A DNA stretch of 64,000 bases from Pseudonocardia cypriaca. GTDB taxonomy: Bacteria; Actinomycetota; Actinomycetes; Mycobacteriales; Pseudonocardiaceae. The stretch covers positions 1,984,001 to 2,048,000 of the forward strand of contig NZ_VFPH01000001.1 of the NCBI RefSeq assembly GCF_006717045.1. Reading direction: 5' to 3'. Shown piece after piece: positions 15,565 through 24,231 of this stretch. Each line of letters starts with the position of its first letter. Position 1 is the first letter of the stretch. A model generated the notes under the pieces. It was not told the DNA's origin, did no database searches, and saw nothing but the letters and a program-made list of their open reading frames with translations. The position numbers and the translations under genes are program-made.

Positions 15565-16416
15565 ATGACCACCGTCGCCGTCACCGGCAGCAGCGGAAAG
15601 CTCGGGCGCCACGTGGTGCGCCACCTCCAGGAGCACGACTACCGGGTCGTGGCGCTCGACCGGGTGCCGGACCCGAACTCCGCGGCGGCGGTGTCGGTGC
15701 GCGTCGACCTGACCGACCACGGCCAGGTCCTCGAGGCCCTCACCGCCGTCGACGACCGCCACGACGGCGTCGACGCGGTCGTGCACCTCGCCGCGATCCC
15801 CGCGCCGGGCCTCACCACGAACGCCGCGACGTTCTCGAACAACATCACCGCGACGTACAACGTGTTCGCCGCCGCCCGCACCGCCGGCATCCGCAACGTC
15901 GTGTGGGCGTCCAGCGAGACGGTGCTCGGGCTGCCGTTCGACGTGCCGCCGCCCTACATCCCGGTGGACGAGCAGTACCCGGTGCGGCCCGAGAGCACGT
16001 ACTCGCTGGTGAAGAGCCTCGAGGAGGAGATGGCGGGGCACTTCTGCCGGTGGGTGCCCGACATGAAGATGATCGGCTTGCGGTTCTCGAACGTGATGGA
16101 ACCCGAGGACTACGCGCGGTTCCCCGGCTTCGACGCCGACCCGCAGGCGCGCCGGTGGAACCTCTGGGCCTACATCGACGGCCGGGACGGCGCCCAGGCC
16201 GTCCGTCGCGCGCTGGAGCACGACGCCACCGGGGTGGACGTGTTCGTGATCGCCAACGCCGACACCGTGATGTCGCGCCGCAGCGCCGACCTCGCCGCCG
16301 AGGTCTACCCGGGCGTGCAGGTCACGAAGGAGCTCGGCGAGCACGAGACGATGCTGTCGATCGACAAGGCGCGTCGGGTGCTCGGCTACGAGCCGCAGTT
16401 CACCTGGCGGGGGTGA
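15565..16416 (+). CDS. NAD-dependent epimerase/dehydratase family protein
   Basis: A 283-residue extended SDR. The Rossmann motif TGSSGKLG lies at residues 7-14, and the catalytic Tyr-x-x-x-Lys is YSLVK after VWASSETVLG. VDAVVHLAAIPAPG is the conserved NAD-binding strand. Members of this group act on nucleotide sugars or uronates. Divergence from the MarR-exporter unit suggests shared regulation. The last 17 bases overlap the end of the leftward MFS gene. Confidence 0.82.
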   Translation: MTTVAVTGSSGKLGRHVVRHLQEHDYRVVALDRVPDPNSAAAVSVRVDLTDHGQVLEALTAVDDRHDGVDAVVHLAAIPAPGLTTNAATFSNNITATYNVFAAARTAGIRNVVWASSETVLGLPFDVPPPYIPVDEQYPVRPESTYSLVKSLEEEMAGHFCRWVPDMKMIGLRFSNVMEPEDYARFPGFDADPQARRWNLWAYIDGRDGAQAVRRALEHDATGVDVFVIANADTVMSRRSADLAAEVYPGVQVTKELGEHETMLSIDKARRVLGYEPQFTWRG

Positions 16417-17599
16417 CGTCGAGCAGCGCAGGGGTGAAGCGTCGCCACGCCACCGCGGTGAGCACTACCATGCCGCCGAACGCGATCCAGAACGGTGCGG
16501 TGATGCCCAGCCCGCGGGCCACGAACCCGCCGCCGAGGGCGCCGAGGGCGGCGCCGCCCACGGAGAACAGGAAGTAGCCGCTGTTGACGCGCCCGCGCAG
16601 CTCGTCGGGAACCACGCGCTGGCGCCAGGACAGGGAGAGGATGCCCCACAGGCTCGCGTGCGCACCGAAGACGACCATGGTGGCCAGCGCGACCCACGGC
16701 GCCCGGGCGAGCGCGAGGGACAGATGCGTGCAGGTCTCGACCACGAGACCCACGCGCAGCAGCAACGCGGTGCCGAACCGGGCCTGCAACCGCGCCGCCA
16801 CCGCCGTGCCGGCGATCCCGCCGACGGCACTCGCCGCGAGCAGCAGCCCGAACCCGACCTCGGTGAGGCCCAACCGCTCCCGCGCGTAGAGCACGAGGAT
16901 CGCGAACGCCCCGACGAGCGTGACGTTCATCAGGCACAGGCACACGGCGAGCATCCGCAGCACCGGGTGTCCCAGCAGGGTGCGCATCCCGGTGGCGATG
17001 TCACGGCGCACCGGGCCGTGCGGCTCAGCCGGCTCCGGCCGGAACCGGCCCCGCAGCGTGGCCACGAGCACCGCTGCCACCAGGAACGTGGCGGCGTTCA
17101 CCCCGAACGGCAGCGCGGCCGCGGCCACGAACAGCGCGGCGCCGAGTGGCGGCGCGAGGAGCTGGTTGCCGACCAGCTGCACCCCCATGAGCCGCGCGTT
17201 CGCCCGCGGCAGGTCGTCGGCGGGCACGACGGCCGGCAGCAGCGCGGTGCCCGCGTTGTCGGCGAGCGTCTCCATCGCGCCGACCACGAAGAGCGCGGCG
17301 TACACGACGGCGACCGACGCAACTCCGGTCGCGACCGCGGTCGCGAGCCCGCCGATGACCGCGGCCCGGACCAGGTTCACCACGACGACGAGCCGGCGCC
17401 GGTCGAGCCGGTCGACGTAGACGCCCGCCGGGAGCGCGAACAGCAGCCACGGCAGCTGCTGCACGAACATCGCGCCCGCGACGAGCGCGGGATCCGACGT
17501 CAGGGACGCCAGCAGCAGCGGGCCCGCCGCGAGCGCCACGCCGTCGCCGACGTTCGATACGGCGGACGCCGCCCACAACCGCCTGAACCCCGCCCCCAC
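16400..17599 (-). CDS. Major facilitator superfamily transporter
   Basis: A 399-residue protein with about twelve hydrophobic helices. The first half includes RLWAASAVSNVGDGVALAAG and the loop PAGVYVDRLDRRRLVVVVN, which is the MFS motif between helices 2 and 3. SWRQRVVPDELRGRVNSGYF in the second half is typical of the MFS_3 (enterobactin exporter-like) group. A drug or siderophore efflux role is likely but the substrate is unknown. It starts at GTG and converges on the epimerase gene. Confidence 0.88.
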   Translation of the reverse strand: MGAGFRRLWAASAVSNVGDGVALAAGPLLLASLTSDPALVAGAMFVQQLPWLLFALPAGVYVDRLDRRRLVVVVNLVRAAVIGGLATAVATGVASVAVVYAALFVVGAMETLADNAGTALLPAVVPADDLPRANARLMGVQLVGNQLLAPPLGAALFVAAAALPFGVNAATFLVAAVLVATLRGRFRPEPAEPHGPVRRDIATGMRTLLGHPVLRMLAVCLCLMNVTLVGAFAILVLYARERLGLTEVGFGLLLAASAVGGIAGTAVAARLQARFGTALLLRVGLVVETCTHLSLALARAPWVALATMVVFGAHASLWGILSLSWRQRVVPDELRGRVNSGYFLFSVGGAALGALGGGFVARGLGITAPFWIAFGGMVVLTAVAWRRFTPALLDVTPAR

Positions 17600-17636
17600 C
17601 CGGTCAGGGTGGCGGCAGGGTCAAGCGGTTTGACGG

Positions 17637-17816
17637 TCAGCGGTGGCTGCGGCGGCGGTAGGTCACCTCGCGGGCGCCGATGCCCGCGAAGTAGAGCGCC
17701 AGGCACAGGAGGCCTGCGGTGGTGAGCAGGGTGGCGGTGATCACCGAGAGGCTGATGCCGGCCAGCTCGAAGATCAGGGCGAGTGCGAACAGGACGGAGG
17801 CGACGACAGCGAGCAC
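17637..17816 (-). CDS. Small two-helix membrane protein, paralogue 1
   Basis: A 59-residue protein with a GTG start (MLAVVASVLFALALIFELAG at the N-terminus); GGAAGGA is nine bases upstream. Two hydrophobic helices are separated by a short turn, and the protein ends in a basic tail (VTYRRRSHR). Its core motif TTAGLLCLALYFAGIG is nearly the same as in the next gene upstream, so the two are tandem duplicates. Function unknown; the fold resembles many short actinobacterial membrane peptides. Confidence 0.8.
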   Translation of the reverse strand: MLAVVASVLFALALIFELAGISLSVITATLLTTAGLLCLALYFAGIGAREVTYRRRSHR

Positions 17817-17846
17817 GGGTGGTCCTTCCAGTGCGATCGGGTGGGG

Positions 17847-18023
17847 TCAGCGGCGGGTGCGGCGGGTGCTCAGCGACCGCGAGCCGACGCCGGCGAAGTA
17901 CAGCGCGACGCACAGCAGGCCTGCGGTCGTGAGCACCGAGGGCCCGATCACCTCGAGGGAGACCCCGAGGAGCTGGAAGAGGAGGGCGAGTCCGAAGAGG
18001 ACAGCGGCGACGACAGCGAGCAT
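17847..18023 (-). CDS. Small two-helix membrane protein, paralogue 2
   Basis: A 58-residue protein starting MLAVVAAVLFGLALLFQLLG; GGAAGGAAC lies just upstream of the ATG. The second helix TTAGLLCVALYFAGVG matches paralogue 1, and the tail STRRTRR is basic. It ends 31 bases before the start of paralogue 1, so both are probably on one transcript. It begins just beyond the left copy of the LLM-gene direct repeat. Confidence 0.8.
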   Translation of the reverse strand: MLAVVAAVLFGLALLFQLLGVSLEVIGPSVLTTAGLLCVALYFAGVGSRSLSTRRTRR

Positions 18024-18083
18024 GACGGTTCCTTCCGCAGGTCAGTTGGCAACCTGTTCCCGTTCTGGAACACGTTCAACCCG

Positions 18084-18352
18084 TCACCCCCGTTGCAGCG
18101 CCTCCGCAGCGGGAGCGAACAGGGCGGCGTCGTGCTCGAAGGGGGCGTAGAAGGTGAACCGGTCGACGAGGCCGCCGAAGCGGGCGAGGATCGTGGCGCC
18201 CAGCCGGTCCGGTTCCGCCACCACCGCGAACGCCCCAGCACCTCGTCGTCGATCAGCTCGCCCATGCGCTGCCAGCGGTCGGCGTCGGTGCTGCGGGAGA
18301 GTCGGTTGAGCTCGACGCCCAGCTCGCCCCACCCGTGCATGTCGAGGACCGG
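18084..18352. repeat. Left copy of a 270-bp direct repeat (3' end of the LLM oxidoreductase gene)
   Basis: This segment matches 28007-28276, in the same orientation, over 269 bases. It differs at about a dozen positions, including one deleted base near 18233. It encodes the C-terminal 89 residues of the intact LLM oxidoreductase, from PVLDMHGWGELG to the stop, but the deletion shifts the frame after VLG. Similarity stops abruptly at 18352, where sequence homologous to an M28 peptidase begins. Confidence 0.95.
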
Positions 18353-19010
18353 CACGAAGTAGCCGGCGTTCGGTGAGGCGATCATGTCGAGGTTGAGGTA
18401 GAGCAGGATGTGGGCGCGGTCGGCGCGGGTGAGTGTGTTGACGTAGTGGGTGGAGCCTTCCAGGTCGTCTTCCTCGGAGCCCCAGAGAGCGAACCGGACG
18501 GCGTTGCGGATCGGGGGTGCGCCGCTCAGCCGGGTGGCGATTTCGTGGAGGGCGCCGACGCCGGAGGCGTTGTCGTTGATTCCTGGTCCCTTGCGGACCG
18601 AGTCCAGGTGGGCACCGATCATGATGACCCGTTTCGGGTCGCCGGTGTGGGTCTGGGTGATCACGTTGCGGCAGGAGCGTTGGCGGCGTCGTCGTTCGGG
18701 CAGCGGGTAGGTGGGGGTGCTCACTCGGAAGCCCGCGGCTCGGAGGGCCGCGACCGCGTAGTCCACGCTCGCGTCGTATCCGGTCCGGGGGAGGCGCGGT
18801 CGCCGCCGTTGTCGTCGGCGATCCGCTGTAGTGCGAGGAGGTGCTGCCACACCCCGGCCCCGCCGACGCCCGCGACCGACTGTCGCAGCAGGCCCGCGGC
18901 GGGCTCTGACGCGGTGCGGCAGAGGCGCCCTGCACCAACTCGAGGCCGGCGCGCCGGCGGGTTTGCTCGATGTGGCGGTCGCTGTCCCTCGGCATCCGGC
19001 CCTCCCTTTC
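18084..19010 (-). pseudogene. Chimeric pseudogene: M28 peptidase 5' part fused to the LLM oxidoreductase 3' end
   Basis: Reading leftwards, the first part matches the neighbouring M28 peptidase: LALQRIADDNGGDRASPGP, VDYAVAALRAAGFRVSTP, IGAHLDSVRKGPGINDNASG, and LYLNLDMIASPNAGYF. One base is missing near 18780, where GPGYDAS should be read. After SPNAGYFV the frame runs straight into PVLDMHGWGELGVELNRL of the LLM oxidoreductase, then breaks again near 18233. All M28 residues after the first metal-ligand region are lost. It is a dead gene made by recombination of a duplicated M28 gene with a duplicated LLM gene end. Confidence 0.85.
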
Positions 19011-19019
19011 GAAGCGGGT

Positions 19020-20114
19020 TCAACGAGCGATCGTCTCCGTGGACTCCGCGAACCGCGCCACCGTGCCGGCGATCGCATCGGAGAAATTGTCGAGCGCGCC
19101 GGGGTGAATGCCTGCCGCACGGTCACAGGCCGTGTGGTAGCAGGGGTCGAAAACGGCGCCGGCCCGCCCACCCCAGCGCTCGGCCTGCTGAGACGTCTTC
19201 ACGCCCGAGTCACCGGAGTAGACGCCACCGGTCGGGATCCCCTCCTCGATGAACGCCTCGTAGTCCGATCCGTCGTTCTCGAACCGCGCGAGCTCGGCGG
19301 TGACGCCGGTGGCGGCCAGTTCCTCGACCAGCATCCGGCCGACCACCTCCGAGCCCTCCGGGCCGGTTTCGGACTCGTCGTCACCGTGTCCTCCCTGCAC
19401 GAAGTAGCCGGCGTTCGGCGAGGCCAACATGTCCAGGTTGAGGTACAGGGCGATCGCTCCGTGATCGCTGCGGGGGAGCGAGTCGACGTAGGCGACGGAG
19501 CCGTCGAGGTTCCGCTCCTCCGCCGCCCAGAACGCGAGGCGCACCGTGTTGGGGACCGGGGGCGAGCCGCCCATCCGGATCGCGGCCTCCAGCAGCGCGG
19601 CCACCCCGGAGGCGTTGTCGTTGATCCCTGGACCCTCGGGGACGGAGTCCAGGTGCGCTCCGGCCATCACCACCTGCTGCGGGTCTCCGGTGCGGGTCTG
19701 GGCGACCACGTTGCGGACGGTCGCCCGCTCACCGTCGTCCGAGTGGAGCACGAACGACGGGGTGCTGACGTCGAACCCGGCGTCGCGGAGCACGCCCGCC
19801 ACGTAGTCGACGCTCGCGTCGTAGCCCGGACCGGGGGTGGCCCGGTTGCCGTCGTGTGCGTCAGCGATGCGCTGCAGCGCCTCGAGGTGGACGAGCGCAC
19901 CGGTCCCGGTCACCTCCTCGACGAGCTGCGAGCGGAACGCCCCAGCGACGGCTGGCACCTGGGCCGACGCGTCCGGCCCCGCAGGCCTGGGCGAGGTGCA
20001 GCCCGCGAACAGGACGGCAGCGGCGAGGAGGTGCACCACGCCACATCGGTGGGCGCTCCCGCGTACCACGTCGAGGCGCATCGGTGGCCGCCCATCGCCG
20101 CTACGGCTGTTCAT
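19020..20114 (-). CDS. M28 family metallopeptidase, lipoprotein
   Basis: A secreted zinc aminopeptidase-like protein of 364-373 residues depending on the start (ATG 20114, or GTG 20141 overlapping the NRPS gene). LLAAAVLFAGC is a lipobox, so it should be a membrane-anchored lipoprotein outside the cell. Metal ligands are visible in AGAHLDSVPEGPGINDNASG (H and D) and WAAEERNLDGS (EE); a third ligand region is YHTACD near the C-terminus. It directly follows the Pls-type synthetase. Enzymes of this clan trim N-terminal residues of peptides, so a role in processing or degrading the polycation is plausible but inferred. Confidence 0.88.
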   Translation of the reverse strand: MNSRSGDGRPPMRLDVVRGSAHRCGVVHLLAAAVLFAGCTSPRPAGPDASAQVPAVAGAFRSQLVEEVTGTGALVHLEALQRIADAHDGNRATPGPGYDASVDYVAGVLRDAGFDVSTPSFVLHSDDGERATVRNVVAQTRTGDPQQVVMAGAHLDSVPEGPGINDNASGVAALLEAAIRMGGSPPVPNTVRLAFWAAEERNLDGSVAYVDSLPRSDHGAIALYLNLDMLASPNAGYFVQGGHGDDESETGPEGSEVVGRMLVEELAATGVTAELARFENDGSDYEAFIEEGIPTGGVYSGDSGVKTSQQAERWGGRAGAVFDPCYHTACDRAAGIHPGALDNFSDAIAGTVARFAESTETIAR

Positions 20115-20127
20115 GCCGGGCCGCTGC

Positions 20128-23100
20128 TCATGCCGCGTCACCGTCAGCGGCGGACGCGCGCGATGGGGTCAGGCGTCGGGTTTCCGCAGCTGGATTGCCC
20201 CGCCACCGGGTTCCGGGAGCCACCTCCTCGCCTTTCATCAGGAACGCGTCGGCGCCGAGCACAGCGCCATCGCCCATGGTCACCCCGTAGTGGACGAACG
20301 CCGCGACGCCGAGCGTGCACCCGCGTCCGACGCGGATGCGGTCGGACTTGAACGTCCCGTCCTCGAGCGAATGGCCCCACAGGGCGCTGCCGGCGTTGAG
20401 CGTGCAGTCGTCGCCCACCGTCACCAGGGACTTCTCCGGGATGCTGCAACCCTCGTCGAACACCCGGCGGCCGATCCGAACACCCAGCAGGCGCCAGATC
20501 GTCCCCTTGAAGGGCGTGCCGTTGTACATGTCGAAGAAGCTGGTCGTCGTCAGCTTCCAGAATCGCTCATGGCTCCAGAAATACGGCTGGTAGATCGAGC
20601 AGAACTGGGGTTGGAGGCTCCGGAACGCGGTCGACGCCCGCTCGGCCACTACGAGCACGACGGTGTCGAGCACCAGCACGACGAGGACCGCACATGTGAG
20701 CCCAGATGCCCCGAGCAGGTAGAACAGGTCCGCGGCGGCCAGAGCGGCGGCGATCCACGGGACGGTGAGGAGCCAGAGCACGAACAGGTGCAAGGCGATC
20801 GTCACCGTGTTGTGCCGGGTCTTCGCCGCGAGACGGCGCTGCAGCACGTCGGGCCGGGTGAGATGGTCGAACCGGCCGTCACGCTGGACCGACCGCGGGA
20901 TCTGGAAGCTCGGCGAGCCGAGGAGACCGACGCCGGTCCGCGTCGGTCCGTCGACGGGCACCATGGCCTTGGTGGCGATCAGGCAGTTGTCCCCCGCCCG
21001 GCTACCGGCCGGGTAGCTGATGTGGTTGCCGAGGAAGCTCCGCTTCCCGATGACGACGCGCGTCGCGCGGAACGACGTGCTGGTGTAGTCGATGTTCGAG
21101 ATCGACAGCCCGTCCGAGATCATCGAGCCGGTTCCGACGGTGCTCAGGTACGGCGACTCGTGCTTCATGATGAGGCCGAAGTTCGACCCGGTCTGTTCGA
21201 CCGGCGCGAGGTGGTAGCCCAGGGCGCTGAGGTAGTGGGTGACGTATGCGCTGTCACCCAGCAGCCTGGTGAACCCGGTGTTCGTGAGCAGAGTGATCAT
21301 CTGGCAGAGCCAGAACTGGACACCGTAGAGCGGGTGCACCGCGTCGGGCCGGACGAACAGGTTGAGCAGCCGGGGGACGGTGAGCACGGCGACGAGGCCG
21401 ACCACGAGACCCCCGAGCAGGATCGCGATCGTCACGACTCCGATGACCGCGTAGAGCGTCGGGTCGCCGATCGACTGGTGGCCGTGCCCGAGCACGTCGG
21501 CCAGTTGCGGCACCAGCGTGGGGAGGAGCACCAGGACGGCGACCGGCACCGAAACGGCGAGCGTCAGGAGAACCAGCTGCCACATCGTGTAGAGGAATCG
21601 GCGGAGCGTGCCGCACTGCCGTGCCTCGATGGCCCGGAAGTCCGTACCTGTCGGCTCTGCCGGGGATCCGTGCCAGCGTTCGCCGGCGGGCACCACCTGC
21701 CGCGCGTACAGCGCGGACGCGTGCCCGAGCTGAGCACCATCGCCCAGTGCCGTCTCGATGTCGAGCACGCTCGCCTCGCCGACGACCACGTCACGGCCAA
21801 GGCTCACCGTCCCCGTCCGGATCCGCCCGGCCTCGCCACGATGGCACGTGAACGACGTGTCCTTGCGGATCACCGTGCCGTCGCCGATGGTGAGGAGATC
21901 GGTGCACGTGGGCACCCGCCGCGAGAACACCGCGACCCCCCGTCCGATGTGGGCGCCGAGCGCCCGCAGGTACAGCACGTAGAGCGGGGAGCCTGCGAAC
22001 AGCACCAGCGGGTCGATCCGCACCAGGCTCGTGACGTACCAGAAGCGCAGGTGGGCCAGGCCCCAGAGGCGGAACTCGTGGCGCTTCCACCGCCCGACGA
22101 GCAACCACTTGACCAGGATCGGCCCGACGCAGGCGAGCACGAGGAGACCGAGCCCCAGCACTGCGGAGCGGATCAGCCGGCCTCCGAGCGCCGCCGGCTC
22201 AGCGACCCAGGTGATCCCGGCCACGAGGACGAGCATCCCGAGGTGGACCGATCCCAGGAAGATCAGCAGTTGGACCACACCGAACAGGACGTAGCGGACG
22301 GTTCCGGTCCTCGGCACGTCATCGTCCACCGGCCCGGCATCTCCCTGACCCGGCTGCACGGGCTGGGCGGGCAGTGCCGCCGCGAGCTTCGCGACCGTCG
22401 GGTTCAGGTAGAGGTCCTTCATCGCCGGCGGTTGTAGCTCGGTCTCCTTGCGGACGCGGGCCGAGAACCGCGCCATCAGCAGGGAGTTCGCGCCCAGGTC
22501 GTCGAAGAAGTGGCTGTCGACCGACACCCGATCCGTCCCCAAGGTCCGGGCGAGCACCCCGGCCAGGACCTCCTCGGTGCCGCTCGTCGGGGGGCGGTAC
22601 GCCCGCCCCACGGCGACACTGCGACTCGTCGGCGGCGGCAGCCGCTTGCGATCGGCCTTGTCGCTCGTCGTCATCGGGATGACGGGGAGGCGCTCCAGGT
22701 AGGCCGGCACCATGTAGGGCGGAAGCCGGTCCCGCAGCAGCGCGGAGATGTCCTCGGGGGCCGGCTCGCTCACGTTGTGGCGCAGGCTGTAGTAGCCCAC
22801 CAGCTCGACCGTGCCCGGCACAGGCTCGTAGGTGTCCACCACCGCCTGCGCGATGCCGGGCACCTGCAGCATCACGGACTCGATCTCGGTCAGCTCTATC
22901 CGGTAGCCCCGGATCTTCACCTGCAGGTCGATCCGGCCCAGGTACTCGATCTCGCCGTCTGCGTTCACCCGTCCCAGATCGCCCGTGCGGTAGATCCGGC
23001 CGGACGGGTTGCCTGTGATGTCGAGGAAGTCCGGGACGAACGCCTTCGCGGTCAGGTCGTCGCGGCGCACGTAGCCCCTGGCCAACCCGATCCCGGCGAT

Positions 23101-24231
23101 ACCGATCTCCCCCACGTCACCGGGCGGCAGTGCCCGCCGCGGGTCGTCCGGGTCCAGCACCACGATCGAGTAGGTGGGCAACGGCCCCCCGATCGTCACG
23201 GCCCGGTCCGGGTGGGCGACCGTCCACGTCGCTGTCACCGTCGCCTCGGTCGGGCCGTAGACGTTGAGGAACCGCCTGCCCTCGCGGTGCCAGCGCACGA
23301 TCAGGTCGTGCGGGCACGCCTCCCCGGAGACGAGCAGGAACCGCAGGTCGGGGAGGTCCTCGTCGAGCGTGGCGAGCAGCGTCGGCACGCAGCACATGGC
23401 GGTGACCCGCCGCGCGGTGAGGAAGTCCCGCAGCTCGGATCCCAGCAGGCTCGGGCCCGGTGGCCTGGGCACGAGCGTCGCTCCCACGATCCAGGGCACC
23501 CAGATCTCCTCGACGGAGAAGTCGAACGCGATCGTCAGGCCCTGGTACATCCGGTCGTCCGGCCGGATGCCGTAGACATCCGCGGCGACCCGGACGAAGT
23601 TGCAGATGCTCGCGTGCTCGATCGCGACGCCCTTGGGTCGGCCCGTGGATCCCGAGGTGTAGATGATGTACGCCAGGTCGTCCCCGTCGGCATCCTCGGC
23701 CTCGCCGCGCTCGTCGGTACGCAGACGGCCGTCGTCGTGCGCCTCGATCTCGGACGCGACCGCGTCGAGGCACACGACTTCCACGCCGACCGCACCGAGG
23801 TGGGGCCGCAGGTGCTCGACCGACAACACCACACCCACCCCGGCGTCCGCCACGATGTAGGACAACCGGTCCGGCGGGAACCCGGCGTCGAGCGGGACGT
23901 ATGCCGCACCGGCCTTCAACACCGCCAGCATTCCCACATAGGCCTGGACGGCGCGGTCGACGAGCAGCGCGACGCGGCCGCCCGGGCCGACACCGAGGTC
24001 CAGCAGGTACCTGGCCAGCCGGTTGGCCCGCCCGTCCAGCTGCTGGTACGTCAGCACCTCGTCCTCGGCGTCCACCGCGAGGTGGTGGGCGAGACCGGCC
24101 TCGCGCATCCGGTCGCACTGCTCCTCGAACAGCTGCTCGAGACGTTCCCCGGGGCGCCACCGGATGTCCTGGCCGAACTCCGTGTTCTCGAGGACGAGGT
24201 CCGCCGCCGGGGCCTGGTGCCCTGTCCTCAT
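20128..24231 (-). CDS. Pls-type membrane nonribosomal peptide synthetase (amino-acid homopolymer synthetase)
   Basis: A 1367-residue enzyme with the epsilon-poly-L-lysine synthetase architecture. Residues 1-540 are the adenylation domain: YTSGSTGRPKG (191-201), YGPTE (325-329), YRTGDLG (414-420) and catalytic K524. Residues 550-620 are the carrier domain, with the pantetheine serine at S583 (LGANSLL). Three transmembrane pairs (about 645-712, 880-955, 1143-1195) alternate with three hexapeptide-repeat acyltransferase-like domains (about 750-855, 1010-1110, 1245-1345), which in Pls catalyse iterative peptide bond formation. The substrate-pocket segment FDFSVEEIW is acidic, consistent with a cationic amino acid. 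Coupled aspartate kinase and diaminobutyrate aminotransferase genes point to 2,4-diaminobutyrate as monomer. Confidence 0.92.
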   Translation of the reverse strand: MRTGHQAPAADLVLENTEFGQDIRWRPGERLEQLFEEQCDRMREAGLAHHLAVDAEDEVLTYQQLDGRANRLARYLLDLGVGPGGRVALLVDRAVQAYVGMLAVLKAGAAYVPLDAGFPPDRLSYIVADAGVGVVLSVEHLRPHLGAVGVEVVCLDAVASEIEAHDDGRLRTDERGEAEDADGDDLAYIIYTSGSTGRPKGVAIEHASICNFVRVAADVYGIRPDDRMYQGLTIAFDFSVEEIWVPWIVGATLVPRPPGPSLLGSELRDFLTARRVTAMCCVPTLLATLDEDLPDLRFLLVSGEACPHDLIVRWHREGRRFLNVYGPTEATVTATWTVAHPDRAVTIGGPLPTYSIVVLDPDDPRRALPPGDVGEIGIAGIGLARGYVRRDDLTAKAFVPDFLDITGNPSGRIYRTGDLGRVNADGEIEYLGRIDLQVKIRGYRIELTEIESVMLQVPGIAQAVVDTYEPVPGTVELVGYYSLRHNVSEPAPEDISALLRDRLPPYMVPAYLERLPVIPMTTSDKADRKRLPPPTSRSVAVGRAYRPPTSGTEEVLAGVLARTLGTDRVSVDSHFFDDLGANSLLMARFSARVRKETELQPPAMKDLYLNPTVAKLAAALPAQPVQPGQGDAGPVDDDVPRTGTVRYVLFGVVQLLIFLGSVHLGMLVLVAGITWVAEPAALGGRLIRSAVLGLGLLVLACVGPILVKWLLVGRWKRHEFRLWGLAHLRFWYVTSLVRIDPLVLFAGSPLYVLYLRALGAHIGRGVAVFSRRVPTCTDLLTIGDGTVIRKDTSFTCHRGEAGRIRTGTVSLGRDVVVGEASVLDIETALGDGAQLGHASALYARQVVPAGERWHGSPAEPTGTDFRAIEARQCGTLRRFLYTMWQLVLLTLAVSVPVAVLVLLPTLVPQLADVLGHGHQSIGDPTLYAVIGVVTIAILLGGLVVGLVAVLTVPRLLNLFVRPDAVHPLYGVQFWLCQMITLLTNTGFTRLLGDSAYVTHYLSALGYHLAPVEQTGSNFGLIMKHESPYLSTVGTGSMISDGLSISNIDYTSTSFRATRVVIGKRSFLGNHISYPAGSRAGDNCLIATKAMVPVDGPTRTGVGLLGSPSFQIPRSVQRDGRFDHLTRPDVLQRRLAAKTRHNTVTIALHLFVLWLLTVPWIAAALAAADLFYLLGASGLTCAVLVVLVLDTVVLVVAERASTAFRSLQPQFCSIYQPYFWSHERFWKLTTTSFFDMYNGTPFKGTIWRLLGVRIGRRVFDEGCSIPEKSLVTVGDDCTLNAGSALWGHSLEDGTFKSDRIRVGRGCTLGVAAFVHYGVTMGDGAVLGADAFLMKGEEVAPGTRWRGNPAAETRRLTPSRASAADGDAA

